From NCBI GenBank assembly GCA_001566965.1, contig LSNW01000030.1:186001-250000 (forward strand): a DNA stretch of 64,000 nucleotides, read 5' to 3'. The stretch comes from Methylothermaceae bacteria B42 (lineage in GTDB: Bacteria; Pseudomonadota; Gammaproteobacteria; Methylococcales; Methylothermaceae). Made by a program: the position numbers and the translations under genes. The notes under the pieces are model-generated. The model did no database searches, was not told the origin of the DNA, and saw only the letters and a list, made by a program, of their open reading frames with translations. Of this stretch, positions 47,405 to 58,237 are shown piece by piece; the stretch's first letter is position 1, and each line of letters opens with the position of its first letter.

Positions 47405-49282
47405 ATGTCTGTTAAACCAGAATTTGTTGATCTCGACGCCATGGAAGCGCGCAACCGGCGCCTGCATTTACTGGGAAATACGCTGAAATCCCATTTTGTA
47501 GGCATCGATAGCGTCATCGACGAGTTGCTTGAAGCTATTCGAATCTGGTACTTGATGCCCCAAGTATTGACCCGTCCCCTGATTATCAATCTTTGGGGAA
47601 TGACGGGCGTGGGCAAAACCGATTTGATCCGCCAATTGGCGTCGGGGCTGGATTTCCAGGAACGTTTTGTCGAAGTGGAATTAACCAATGCCGACCGCAC
47701 TTCCTGGATAACCTCCGTCAGGGCAGTCCTGAACGAGAACAATCTGAACGACAGCGAGCCCAAAATCATCCTGTTTGATGAAATCCAGCGCTTCAATACC
47801 ATCGACGAAGAAGGCAAACCGCTCACTAATACCAAATTTTCCGACTTCTGGGAACTGCTGTCCGATGGTCGCCTGTCCCGCCGCGACAGGGCGGAGATTG
47901 ATTATCTTCTGGCTGAAATCATCCACAATGAACGCAGGCAACGCCGGCAAAAAGATGAAGACCCGGAGGAAGACGATGATGAATTCGGCCTCTGGAATGC
48001 GCAAAAAATCAAACAGGCACTGGGGCTGGAGATACCCCTTCAAGACGTGGCGGACCTGTCCCGCCCGCAGTTGATTACTTTGCTCCAACAGGCACGGACT
48101 TCAAAACAACTCTACGAACCCATCAATCACGCCAAAACCCTGATTTTCATCTGCGGCAACCTGGACGATGTGTTTTCCATGGCCAACATGACTGCCGAGG
48201 CAGACATAGACGCTGATATTTACCACGCCTTTACCAAAAAAATCACCTTGGTGGATATCAAGCGTTCGCTATCCAGGCGCTTCAAGCCGGAACAAGTGGC
48301 CCGCTTTGGTAACATCCACATTATTTACCGAAGCCTGCGGCGTGCTGATTTTGAAGCATTGATCCAGCAGGAAATTCACCGTATTCGGAAACGCACGGGA
48401 GACTTATTCGGCATCGATTTACGGATAGACTCAACCGTCGCCGATCTAATCTATCGAAATGGCGTGTTTCCGGTCCAGGGAGTAAGGCCGGTGTTTTCCA
48501 CGGTTGCCGATGTCCTGGAAACCCATCTTGCCCAATTACTCTTTCACGCCCTTACCCATGACAGCACCCAGCTTGATCTGGAATACAACCAGGAAAAACA
48601 ATGCTTGCGCGCCATTTTTGACGGCAAGAACACGACTGAAATCCCCTATACGGGCCGGCTAGACCATATCCGTCAAAGCACCAGCCCGGATTTGCTGGCC
48701 AACACCAGCGTTCACGAAGCAGGCCACGCAGTGGCTTATGGCGTGCTTTTCAAAATGGCGCCACTGCAATTGACCGCCCGGGTCGCTTCCAGCGAAACAG
48801 CTGGTTTTACTTTTCCCCATCAAATTTACGACACCGCCAATCATCTGCTGTACCGCATTCAAGTCCTGCTGGCCGGGGGGGCGGCAGAGGAATTGATTTT
48901 CGGCCACGGCAACGCCAGCGGAGGCCGGCTCAGCGATCATGAACAGGCTACCAAGCTAGCCATGGATTATGTGCGCCGGTACGGCTTTGACGAAGAGTTT
49001 CATGCCAATTACGCGCTAACCCACGAATATGCCATGGATATGACAGTCACCGATACCGATATCGAAAAAATGCTCACCCGACTGAAAAGCGAAGCACAAA
49101 AAATCCTCTCGGAAAATGAAGACTTGCTCTTGGATCTTTCCCGGACTTTGGTCACAAAAGGAGTGCTGCATGCCGAAGAGGTTGCCGCCATTGCCGCCGA
49201 GCATGGTTTGAAACTGGAAGTAAAGCCAGAGGGCTATATCTATACCCCCGGCTATGCCTCCCGACTGCAAGAAAAAAAATGA
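47405..49282 (+). CDS. Soluble AAA+ ATPase fused to an FtsH-type M41 zinc metallopeptidase
   Basis: A 625-residue protein that joins a Clp/Hsp100-like AAA+ module to an M41 peptidase. ATPase: Walker A GMTGVGKT (65-72), Walker B IILFDEI (121-127), an acidic insert (180-195), a sensor-type ICGNLDD (249-255) and a Clp-like SRRFKPEQVARFG (290-302). Peptidase: zinc motif HEAGH (437-441), a third ligand likely Asp511 in GGRLSDHEQATKLAMDYV, and the FtsH-like LLAGGAAEELIFG (488-500). Unlike FtsH it has no N-terminal membrane helices and no FtsH-type ATPase, so it is expected to be cytosolic. I placed the start at ATG 47405, which has GGGAGAG upstream; an earlier frame start would lie in the preceding gene. 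It overlaps the glycosyltransferase gene by 4 nt. Confidence 0.88.
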   Translation: MSVKPEFVDLDAMEARNRRLHLLGNTLKSHFVGIDSVIDELLEAIRIWYLMPQVLTRPLIINLWGMTGVGKTDLIRQLASGLDFQERFVEVELTNADRTSWITSVRAVLNENNLNDSEPKIILFDEIQRFNTIDEEGKPLTNTKFSDFWELLSDGRLSRRDRAEIDYLLAEIIHNERRQRRQKDEDPEEDDDEFGLWNAQKIKQALGLEIPLQDVADLSRPQLITLLQQARTSKQLYEPINHAKTLIFICGNLDDVFSMANMTAEADIDADIYHAFTKKITLVDIKRSLSRRFKPEQVARFGNIHIIYRSLRRADFEALIQQEIHRIRKRTGDLFGIDLRIDSTVADLIYRNGVFPVQGVRPVFSTVADVLETHLAQLLFHALTHDSTQLDLEYNQEKQCLRAIFDGKNTTEIPYTGRLDHIRQSTSPDLLANTSVHEAGHAVAYGVLFKMAPLQLTARVASSETAGFTFPHQIYDTANHLLYRIQVLLAGGAAEELIFGHGNASGGRLSDHEQATKLAMDYVRRYGFDEEFHANYALTHEYAMDMTVTDTDIEKMLTRLKSEAQKILSENEDLLLDLSRTLVTKGVLHAEEVAAIAAEHGLKLEVKPEGYIYTPGYASRLQEKK

Positions 49283-50535
49283 ACATCGGCTTCGTTTCCA
49301 CCCGGCTGGCGGGCACTGACGGCGTTTCTCTGGAGTCGGCCAAATGGGCCCAGGTGCTCCACGAAAACGGCCACCAATGTTTTTATTTCGCCGGCGAATT
49401 GGATCGCCCATCGGAATACAGCCATTTGGTGCCAGAAGCCCACTTCAAACATCCACTGATTCAGCAAATCAACGCGGATCTATTCGACGACATCTACCGC
49501 AGCCCCAGCACTTCCGAGACTGTCAGCGCCCTCCGCCGCCGTCTAAAACAACGTCTCAGATATTTCATCGAGCAATTTCAACTGGACCTGCTCATCATTG
49601 AAAATGCCCTGTCAATCCCTATGAACGTGCCCCTGGGCCTGGCATTGACTGAATTCATCACGGAAACCCGGATTCCCGCCATCGCCCACCACCACGATTT
49701 TGCCTGGGAACGCCCACGGTTCGCTCTCCACGCCGCCGAGGATTATCTGAAAGCCGCTTTCCCGCCAGCCATGTCCTTTATCCATCATGTAGTCATCAAT
49801 TCCTATGCGGCGGAACAAGTAGCGCTGCGTACAGGCATGCGTTCGACGTTGATTCCTAACGTCATGCCTTTCGAGAATCCCCCGCCGCCACCGGATGAGA
49901 TCACCCATTTTTTAAGGGCCGAACTGGGCATCGATGAAAATGAAGTCTTGCTTTTACAGCCTACCCGGATTGTTCCCCGCAAGCGAATCGAACGCGCCAT
50001 CGAACTGGCCCGTAAACTGGATCAACCCTGTTGTTTGCTCATTACCCACTCCAGCGGCGACGAAGGGGACGCTTATTTTCACTACCTGATGGAATATGCC
50101 GAGTTGCTCAAAGTCAGAGTGTTGTTTGCATCGGACCGGTTCAATCACCAGCGCCGGGTCACGGCCGACGGCAAGCAGATTTTTTCCTTGGCCGACGCCT
50201 ATTTCCAAGCGGACTTAGTGACCTATCCCTCGACCTTGGAAGGCTTCGGTAACGCTTTTCTGGAGGCAATCTATTACCGGCGGCCCTTGCTCATGAGCCG
50301 TTATGAAATCTTCAAAACCGATATTCAACCGAAAGGGTTTAAAGTCATCGCTTTTGATGATTTCATCGCCGACGATACTGTCCGGGCTGTTAAAAATTTA
50401 CTGGCCCATCCCGAGCAAAGCCGAAAAATGGCGGACCATAATTATCAACTGGGTCTGAAGTATTATTCCTATTCGGTCTTGTGTAAGCGGCTTTGCGCCC
50501 TCATAGAACAAAGTTGTGAACATTTATCAAGATGA
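49279..50535 (+). CDS. GT4-like glycosyltransferase
   Basis: A 418-residue two-Rossmann-domain glycosyltransferase (group 1/GT4 type). The start MNIGFVSTRLAGTDGVSLES resembles acceptor-domain loops of this family; the donor domain has LLQPTRIVPRKRIERAIELA (about 214-233) and the E-x7-E-like LVTYPSTLEGFGNAFLEAIY (about 313-332). The sugar donor and acceptor are unknown. It is translationally coupled with the AAA/M41 protease gene and is followed after 9 nt by the cytochrome fusion gene. Confidence 0.88.
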   Translation: MNIGFVSTRLAGTDGVSLESAKWAQVLHENGHQCFYFAGELDRPSEYSHLVPEAHFKHPLIQQINADLFDDIYRSPSTSETVSALRRRLKQRLRYFIEQFQLDLLIIENALSIPMNVPLGLALTEFITETRIPAIAHHHDFAWERPRFALHAAEDYLKAAFPPAMSFIHHVVINSYAAEQVALRTGMRSTLIPNVMPFENPPPPPDEITHFLRAELGIDENEVLLLQPTRIVPRKRIERAIELARKLDQPCCLLITHSSGDEGDAYFHYLMEYAELLKVRVLFASDRFNHQRRVTADGKQIFSLADAYFQADLVTYPSTLEGFGNAFLEAIYYRRPLLMSRYEIFKTDIQPKGFKVIAFDDFIADDTVRAVKNLLAHPEQSRKMADHNYQLGLKYYSYSVLCKRLCALIEQSCEHLSR

Positions 50536-50544
50536 GGAATGGTC

Positions 50545-51291
50545 ATGACTTTGATCTATGATTGGCTGGCCAAAATCAACTATACCCACCCACTTCACCC
50601 GGTGTTTGTCCACTTTCCCATCGGGTTGACGGCAGGCGCTTTTTTTCTGTTGCTGGGATTCTATCTGCTCAAACGATCGTCACTACCATTATCCGCTCGC
50701 CATGTTGCCGTTCTTGCCATGCTATTTCTTCCCTTTGCCGTTATCACTGGCATTGCGGATTGGCAAAGGTTTTACGCAGGCGTTTGGCTGCCGGAAATCA
50801 AGATTAAAGTCATTCTCGCTGCCACCCTTTTTATTCTTCTCACCCTGGTTATCTGGTTGGGGCTGCGGAAACGCAGTGCTAACGGACTCCTCACCGGCCT
50901 GTTGGCCCTGGCTGTCGCTAATATCGGGGCATTGGGCTATTTCGGCGGGGAATTGGTGTATGGCAGCCGGGTACCCAAGGCACCCGTCGCCTTGCAGGCA
51001 GGGCAAAGAACCTTTGAGAGCAATTGCGCTGGCTGCCACCCACGGGGCGGTAATATCATCGTGCCGCAGTTACCTCTGCGCAGCGCGCCTCAACTGAAAG
51101 AATTTGGCACCTTTTTGGCCTTTTTGCGCAACCCAAAAATGCCAGACCGAACTACCGGCATGATGCCGGTGTTTCCCGCTTCAAAACTCTCGGATCAGGA
51201 AGTCAGGCAGCTTTATCTATATTTGCGTTTTGCCTTTGTGGAATCGCGTCGCGGGGAGATGATGCCGCAACCGGAAATGCCTCCGCAATGA
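50545..51291 (+). CDS. DUF2231-type membrane domain fused to a cytochrome c domain
   Basis: A 248-residue membrane protein: four hydrophobic segments in the first 150 residues, beginning HPLHPVFVHFPIGLTAGAFF (a DUF2231 signature with conserved His residues), then a soluble haem c domain with CAGCH in RTFESNCAGCHPRGGNI (about 163-179) and a likely Met ligand in GMMPVFPASKLSD. DUF2231 is a predicted membrane redox domain, so this may pass electrons from membrane to periplasm. GAGG at 50534-50537 lies seven bases before the chosen ATG; an ATG two codons earlier is too close to it. Overlaps the MFS gene by 4 nt. Confidence 0.87.
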   Translation: MTLIYDWLAKINYTHPLHPVFVHFPIGLTAGAFFLLLGFYLLKRSSLPLSARHVAVLAMLFLPFAVITGIADWQRFYAGVWLPEIKIKVILAATLFILLTLVIWLGLRKRSANGLLTGLLALAVANIGALGYFGGELVYGSRVPKAPVALQAGQRTFESNCAGCHPRGGNIIVPQLPLRSAPQLKEFGTFLAFLRNPKMPDRTTGMMPVFPASKLSDQEVRQLYLYLRFAFVESRRGEMMPQPEMPPQ

Positions 51292-52445
51292 TCTTGCAGT
51301 TGCCCAAAGCGGTTATTGTTCTCAGCCTGGTATCGTTTCTCAACGATGCCGCCAGTGAAATGATTACGCCCCTGTTGCCGTTGTTTCTCACGGTCGTGCT
51401 CGGCGCGGGAACCACGGTTGTCGGTTTGGTGGAAGGCGTCGCCGAAGCCACCGCCAGTCTGTTGAAACTGGTCTCCGGGCGTCTGGCGGACCGGGGATGG
51501 CGGTATAAACCATTGGTTTTGGGAGGCTATTCCCTGTCTAACATCGCCCGTCCCCTGATTGGTCTTGCCACCAGTTGGCCTTGGGTGTTAGGCCTTAGGT
51601 TTGCCGACCGTATTGGCAAAGGCATCCGCACCGCCCCCCGGGACGCCATCATTGCTCACGCCACCCCGCCCCATTTATTGGGACGAGCCTTTGGCTTGCA
51701 CCGGGCTCTGGATAACGCCGGGGCAATTATCGGCCCGCTCCTAGCATTTTGGCTGTTGCAACAAAATGTTCCAATGCAGCATATCTTTCTCTGGTCAATT
51801 CTGCCGGGACTGGGGGTGCTGCTTTTATTGGCGCTGGGACTGGAGCAAACACCGCCTGTCCCCGCCCAGCCTCTTCCGCCACTGCGCTGGCGTGGGCTGT
51901 CACCCTCTTTGCAAGGATTAATTCTAGCCAGCGGGGGGCTTGCCCTGGCTTCGGCCCCGGAAGTATTTCTGATTTTATGGGCCACGGAGAGAGGCATGGC
52001 AATCGCCTGGGCGCCACTCCTGTGGGCTGCAGCCAGCGCCGTAAAAACCTTAATTGCGCTCATGGGGGGCGAGCTGTCTGACAAACTGGGACGGCTCCCG
52101 GTTTTGCTGATTGGCTGGGGAGGACGTATTGCAGTATTGATTGCCCTGGCGCTGGCGGAAGACGGTTTACTGCTGACCTGGGGATTATTTTTGGGCTATT
52201 CCGCCGCCCTTGCGTTTACCGAAGGACCAGAGCGGGCATTGGTGGGCGACACGGCCGATAAGCGACTGAAAGCCACCGTCTTTGGCCTGTATCACATGAT
52301 TGTGGGACTGGCGGCATTGCCAGGAGCGGTATTATTTGGCTTCCTCTGGGAAACCTGGAGTTCAACCACGGCATTTTTGACCGCGGCGGTCATTACCACC
52401 CTTTCCGCGCTGACCTTGATTATCATGGTTTCACGTAACCGATAA
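51288..52445 (+). CDS. MFS transporter
   Basis: A 385-residue polytopic inner-membrane protein with about 12 hydrophobic segments and the MFS loop GLRFADRIGKGIRTAPRDAI (about 103-122). The residues RIGKGIRTAPRDA are typical of a subgroup of bacterial MFS permeases next to cytochrome or redox genes. The substrate is unknown. Start overlaps the cytochrome fusion stop (ATGA); it is followed after 16 nt by an aldo/keto reductase, so the operon may continue. Confidence 0.9.
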   Translation: MILQLPKAVIVLSLVSFLNDAASEMITPLLPLFLTVVLGAGTTVVGLVEGVAEATASLLKLVSGRLADRGWRYKPLVLGGYSLSNIARPLIGLATSWPWVLGLRFADRIGKGIRTAPRDAIIAHATPPHLLGRAFGLHRALDNAGAIIGPLLAFWLLQQNVPMQHIFLWSILPGLGVLLLLALGLEQTPPVPAQPLPPLRWRGLSPSLQGLILASGGLALASAPEVFLILWATERGMAIAWAPLLWAAASAVKTLIALMGGELSDKLGRLPVLLIGWGGRIAVLIALALAEDGLLLTWGLFLGYSAALAFTEGPERALVGDTADKRLKATVFGLYHMIVGLAALPGAVLFGFLWETWSSTTAFLTAAVITTLSALTLIIMVSRNR

Positions 52446-52461
52446 AGAGGAGGATTGTTCA

Positions 52462-53502
52462 ATGCAATATTCAACCCTGGGGCCCGGTGGTCCAAAAGTC
52501 AGCCGAATTTGCCTGGGCACCATGACCTTCGGCGAACAAAACAGTGAAGCCGAAGCCCATGCGCAAATGGATCTGGCCTTCGAACGCGGGGTCAATTTCT
52601 TCGATACCGCCGAGATGTATCCGATTCCGCCCCGGGCGGAAACCCAAGGCCGCACTGAAGTCTATATCGGTAACTGGCTCGCCAAAACCGGCCGCCGTGA
52701 CCAAATCATCCTCGCCACCAAAGTTTCCGGACCTGGCGCCGATTGGCTGCCCTGGATCCGCGGTGGCCCGCGTCTTGACGGTAAGCATATCCGCCAGGCG
52801 CTCCACGACAGCCTGAAACGATTACAAACCGATTATGTGGATTTGTACCAAATTCATTGGCCGGAGCGGCAAACCAACTTTTTCGGCAAACTGGGCTATG
52901 AACATCACCCAGAAGCCGACGGCATCCCCATTGAGGTCACCCTGGAAGCGCTGGTTAAACTCATGGAAGCAGGGAAAATCCGCGCTATCGGCGTATCCAA
53001 CGAAACGCCTTGGGGCGTCATGCAATATCTCCATCTGGCCGAAAAGCACGGCTGGCCGCGCATTGTCAGCATCCAAAATCCCTACAATTTGCTCAATCGC
53101 AGTTTCGAAATCGGCCTGGCGGAAATCGCCCACCGGGAAAGTGTCGGCCTTCTGGCCTACTCGCCCTTGGCATTCGGTGTTTTGAGCGGAAAGTATCTAA
53201 ACGGCGCCAGGCCAACGGGAGCCCGCTTAACCCTTTTTCCCGGTTACGGCAGATACAGCAAGCCCCAGGTGGAAACCCAGGTAAAACAGTATGTGGCTTT
53301 GGCCCGCCAACATGGATTGAGCCCGGCCCAAATGGCTTTGGCCTATGTCAATAGCCGCCTATTTCTGACTGCTAACATTATCGGCGCGACAACCCTGGAA
53401 CAATTGGAAGAAGATATCGACAGCATCCATCTGGGACTGTCGGCGGATGTCATGGCGGAAATTGAAAGGATTCACGAGCAATGCCCGAATGTGGCGCCAT
53501 GA
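52462..53502 (+). CDS. Aldo/keto reductase, Tas type
   Basis: An NADPH-dependent (beta/alpha)8 oxidoreductase of 346 residues. Catalytic tetrad region: FFDTAEMYP (Asp and Tyr, about 47-55), ILATKVSG (Lys, about 86-93), and YQIHWPER (His, about 131-138); the NADPH-binding end has GATTLEQLEEDID. The insertion PIPPRAETQGRTEVYIGNWL is typical of the E. coli Tas subgroup. The substrate is unknown. A good AGGAGG ribosome binding site precedes it; it is the last gene of this plus-strand run. Confidence 0.9.
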   Translation: MQYSTLGPGGPKVSRICLGTMTFGEQNSEAEAHAQMDLAFERGVNFFDTAEMYPIPPRAETQGRTEVYIGNWLAKTGRRDQIILATKVSGPGADWLPWIRGGPRLDGKHIRQALHDSLKRLQTDYVDLYQIHWPERQTNFFGKLGYEHHPEADGIPIEVTLEALVKLMEAGKIRAIGVSNETPWGVMQYLHLAEKHGWPRIVSIQNPYNLLNRSFEIGLAEIAHRESVGLLAYSPLAFGVLSGKYLNGARPTGARLTLFPGYGRYSKPQVETQVKQYVALARQHGLSPAQMALAYVNSRLFLTANIIGATTLEQLEEDIDSIHLGLSADVMAEIERIHEQCPNVAP

Positions 53503-53566
53503 AAAGTCGGGTAAGAATCCGCCTCTTAATATTACCCACTGGAGGGATGCTAATCAGCTAAGAAAT

Positions 53567-53643
53567 TGGTCGGGGTGACTGGATTTGAACCAGCGACTTC
53601 CGCCTCCCGAAGACGGCGCTCTACCAAGCTGAGCTACACCCCG
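53567..53643 (-). tRNA. tRNA-Pro (anticodon CGG)
   Basis: A 77-nt cloverleaf on the minus strand, with acceptor CGGGGTG pairing CACCCCG, D-arm GCTCAGCTTGGTAGAGC, anticodon stem CCGTC/GGCGG around loop TTCGGGA, T-arm GGTTCAAATCC and an encoded CCA end. Anticodon CGG reads the proline codon CCG. It sits 3 nt from the ispB stop. Confidence 0.95.
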
Positions 53644-53646
53644 AAA

Positions 53647-54657
53647 TCAATAAGAACGTTGTACCGAAAATTCCGCCATGGCCACTAATGCTTCCTTGAA
53701 AGCGGAAGGCATCAAGGGCGAAATGGAGTGAATGGCCTTGTCGGCCTCTTCCTTGGCGCGGGCTTCAGTGTACGCGATCGCATCGGTGGATTCAACGATT
53801 TCATAAACCTTGGCGAAGGCCTCGCGGTCACCTTGTTCGATGCTTTGGCGGATCACTTCTGCCTGCTTGTCTGTCCCTTTTTCCATTGCCCGGATTAAAG
53901 GCAATGTCGGTTTACCTTCCGCCAAATCATCCCCAAGATTTTTTCCCAGGGCTTCGGGATCGGCCTTATAGTCCAAAGCATCGTCAATCAGCTGAAACGC
54001 CGTGCCCAAGTGCAGCCCGTAATCCGCCAAGCCTTTTTCAACTTTCGGCGGCGCCTTGGCAACTACCGCCGCCAGTTGCGCCGCAGCGCTGAACAAGATG
54101 GCGGTCTTGCGCCAAATCACTTCCAGGTACCTGGCTTCCGAAGTGGCGGCATTATTAACGTTAAGCAGTTGCAATACCTCTCCCTCGGCAATCGCGGTGG
54201 TAGTCTTGGACATGATTTCCATGATCCGCATGCTTTGCAGCCGCACCATCATCTCGAAGGATGTGGAATAAAGATAATCCCCCACCAACACGCTGGCCGC
54301 ATTCCCCCACACCGCGTTGGCGGTATCTTTGCCCCGGCGAAGATCGGATTCATCCACCACATCATCATGCAGCAGTGTGGCGGTATGAATGAATTCTATG
54401 ACAGCCGCCAAGGTAATGTGATGATCCCCCTGATATTCTAGGGCATTGGCCGCCAGCAGCAAAATCAATGGCCGAAACCGTTTGCCGCCACTGTTGATAA
54501 TGTAATTGCCAATTTGATTAATCAGCACCACATCAGAGCTCAATTCGTCAATAATCAAGCGGTCCACAGCTTTGACTTGATCCGCTACCAAAGCGCGAAT
54601 TTGCTCAAACCCCTGAAAAGGATCCAGTGCGGTATTAGTGAGTGAAGTGGCTGTCAT
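53647..54657 (-). CDS. ispB: Octaprenyl/polyprenyl diphosphate synthase
   Basis: A 336-residue trans-prenyltransferase that builds the ubiquinone side chain. The two Asp-rich motifs are LLHDDVVDESDLRRG (about 94-108) and FQLIDDALDYKAD (about 220-232), with GGKRFRPLILLLAAN near residue 56. It diverges from rplU-rpmA-obgE, the conserved gammaproteobacterial arrangement, across 286 bp. The quinone chain length cannot be read from the sequence. Confidence 0.95.
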   Translation of the reverse strand: MTATSLTNTALDPFQGFEQIRALVADQVKAVDRLIIDELSSDVVLINQIGNYIINSGGKRFRPLILLLAANALEYQGDHHITLAAVIEFIHTATLLHDDVVDESDLRRGKDTANAVWGNAASVLVGDYLYSTSFEMMVRLQSMRIMEIMSKTTTAIAEGEVLQLLNVNNAATSEARYLEVIWRKTAILFSAAAQLAAVVAKAPPKVEKGLADYGLHLGTAFQLIDDALDYKADPEALGKNLGDDLAEGKPTLPLIRAMEKGTDKQAEVIRQSIEQGDREAFAKVYEIVESTDAIAYTEARAKEEADKAIHSISPLMPSAFKEALVAMAEFSVQRSY

Positions 54658-54943
54658 ACAGTGTTATATTAATTCTTTTAGAGAAAAGTAATGTCCGCTA
54701 TTTTAATGGCAAATGGCGGCGGTAATGTGACTTTTTCAAGGTTGTTTGGTCAATCGATAAAAAGCCCCCGCCACCAAAATTTCCGATTCGATATTACATC
54801 ATATTTTCGCGCCTGATCGGAGAGCGCAAAGCATCAGCGTAGTAGCCAATACAATATACAATACTCCATAAAGTTGACCAAACCCTATCTGCAATGTATT
54901 ATTAATTGTTTATGCTAAACGGTATTGAACGGAGCACACAGCG
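54658..54943. other. Divergent ispB/rplU control region
   Basis: A 286-bp A+T-rich spacer. It contains the rplU promoter near its right end; for ispB no clear boxes are seen. No open frame or RNA gene is recognisable. Confidence 0.5.
54874..54902 (+). promoter_or_regulatory. Strong sigma70 promoter for rplU-rpmA
   Basis: TTGACC (54874-54879), a 17-bp spacer and TATTAT (54897-54902), 41 bp before the rplU start. The ribosome binding site GGAG follows at about 54930. Confidence 0.65.
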
Positions 54944-55255
54944 ATGTACGCGGTGATTCAAACAGGCGGAAAACAGTATCGCGTCAAAGAAGGCGATAAA
55001 ATCAAAGTAGAAAAACTCAATGCTGGCGAAGGCGAGCCCATTGAATTCGACCAGGTTTTAATGGTCAGTTCCGATAATGGGGTCAAGGCAGGCAACCCTT
55101 TGGTGGAAGGCGGTAAAGTCGCTGCCCGGGTCATTGCCCACGGGCGGCACAAAAAAATTAATATTCTCAAGTTTAAGCGCCGTAAACAATATTTGAAACG
55201 GCAGGGCCATCGCCAATATTATACGGAAGTCCAAATCACGGACATCTCGGCTTAA
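54944..55255 (+). CDS. rplU: 50S ribosomal protein L21
   Basis: A large-subunit ribosomal protein of 103 residues, the standard length. [20 protein letters not shown] at the start and [20 protein letters not shown] (about 66-85) are family marks. It is followed after 24 nt by rpmA and driven by a consensus promoter at 54874-54902; L21 and L27 are normally made together. Confidence 0.97.
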   Translation: MYAVIQTGGKQYRVKEGDKIKVEKLNAGEGEPIEFDQVLMVSSDNGVKAGNPLVEGGKVAARVIAHGRHKKINILKFKRRKQYLKRQGHRQYYTEVQITDISA

Positions 55256-55279
55256 ATCTAATGCGAAGAGGACTCAACC

Positions 55280-55537
55280 ATGGCACATAAGAAAGCAGGC
55301 GGTAGCACCCGCAACGGCCGCGACTCCCAGTCCAAACGCCTGGGGGTGAAACGTTTTGGCGGCCAGACGGTCAAAGCAGGGAATATCATTGTTCGCCAGC
55401 GGGGAACTCATTTTCATCCTGGTGAAAACGTAGGCTGCGGCAAGGATTATACCTTGTATGCGCTGCAAGACGGACAGGTGCAGTTTCAAGTGAAGGGCCC
55501 CAAAAAGCGCAAGTTTGTCAGCATCGTGCCCAGTTAG
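55280..55537 (+). CDS. rpmA: 50S ribosomal protein L27
   Basis: An 85-residue ribosomal protein whose flexible N-terminus reaches the peptidyl-transferase centre. The start [20 protein letters not shown] and [20 protein letters not shown] are characteristic. Its N-terminus lacks the extension cleaved in Firmicutes. A terminator follows at 55573-55597, separating it from obgE. Confidence 0.97.
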   Translation: MAHKKAGGSTRNGRDSQSKRLGVKRFGGQTVKAGNIIVRQRGTHFHPGENVGCGKDYTLYALQDGQVQFQVKGPKKRKFVSIVPS

Positions 55538-55572
55538 ATCAACCTTGATCCTTTGCTAATTTTACGAAGATG

Positions 55573-57738
<2,166 letters not shown>

Positions 57739-57742
57739 AAAA

Positions 57743-57780
57743 ATGCGGGGAGAAAAATAATTTCCCCACCCCGCATCTTT
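57743..57780. terminator. Bidirectional terminator between proB and rpsT
   Basis: ATGCGGGG (57743-57750) pairs with CCCCGCAT (57769-57776), with an inner GGGGA/TCCCC stem, and is followed by CTTT on the plus side and preceded by AAAAAA (TTTTTT on the minus side). It lies 5 nt past the proB stop and 62 nt past the rpsT stop, so it can serve both convergent genes. Confidence 0.75.
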
Positions 57781-57842
57781 CTGAAATTTATTGGAAACAA
57801 AAAGCGAAAAGATCTAAAAAATATCCTGTTTGGGTACTATCG

Positions 57843-58106
57843 TTATCCCAGCGCTTTGACACGGGCATTCAACCGGCTCTTTTTCCGTGCGGCATTATTT
57901 TTATGAATAATGCCCTTGTTGACCATGGAATCAATCACGGGTACCGCTTGTTGATAGGCCTGACGAGCCTCGTCCGCATTCCCGTCATCCACCGCTTTTA
58001 ACACCTTTTTGATAAAAGTGCGCATGCGGCTGCGAAGGGCCTTGTTGTGTAAATAACGTTTTTGCGCCTGACGCGCGCGCTTTTTAGCAGATGCTATATT
58101 AGCCAA
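57843..58106 (-). CDS. rpsT: 30S ribosomal protein S20
   Basis: An 87-residue Lys/Arg-rich small-subunit ribosomal protein, [20 protein letters not shown] to [13 protein letters not shown], standard in sequence and length. It is convergent with proB, sharing its terminator region. The 131 bp upstream hold its promoter but no clear boxes were identified. Confidence 0.97.
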   Translation of the reverse strand: MANIASAKKRARQAQKRYLHNKALRSRMRTFIKKVLKAVDDGNADEARQAYQQAVPVIDSMVNKGIIHKNNAARKKSRLNARVKALG

Positions 58107-58237
58107 ATTCTTCCCCTTATGACTACCGGTTAGTAAATTTTTTAATTATCCTAGCTAATCATACAAAAGTCAATTTCCAGCCTCTTCCAATGACATATCA
58201 GCGGAAATGGCCTTTAGTCAAAGATATTGCAGGAAAA

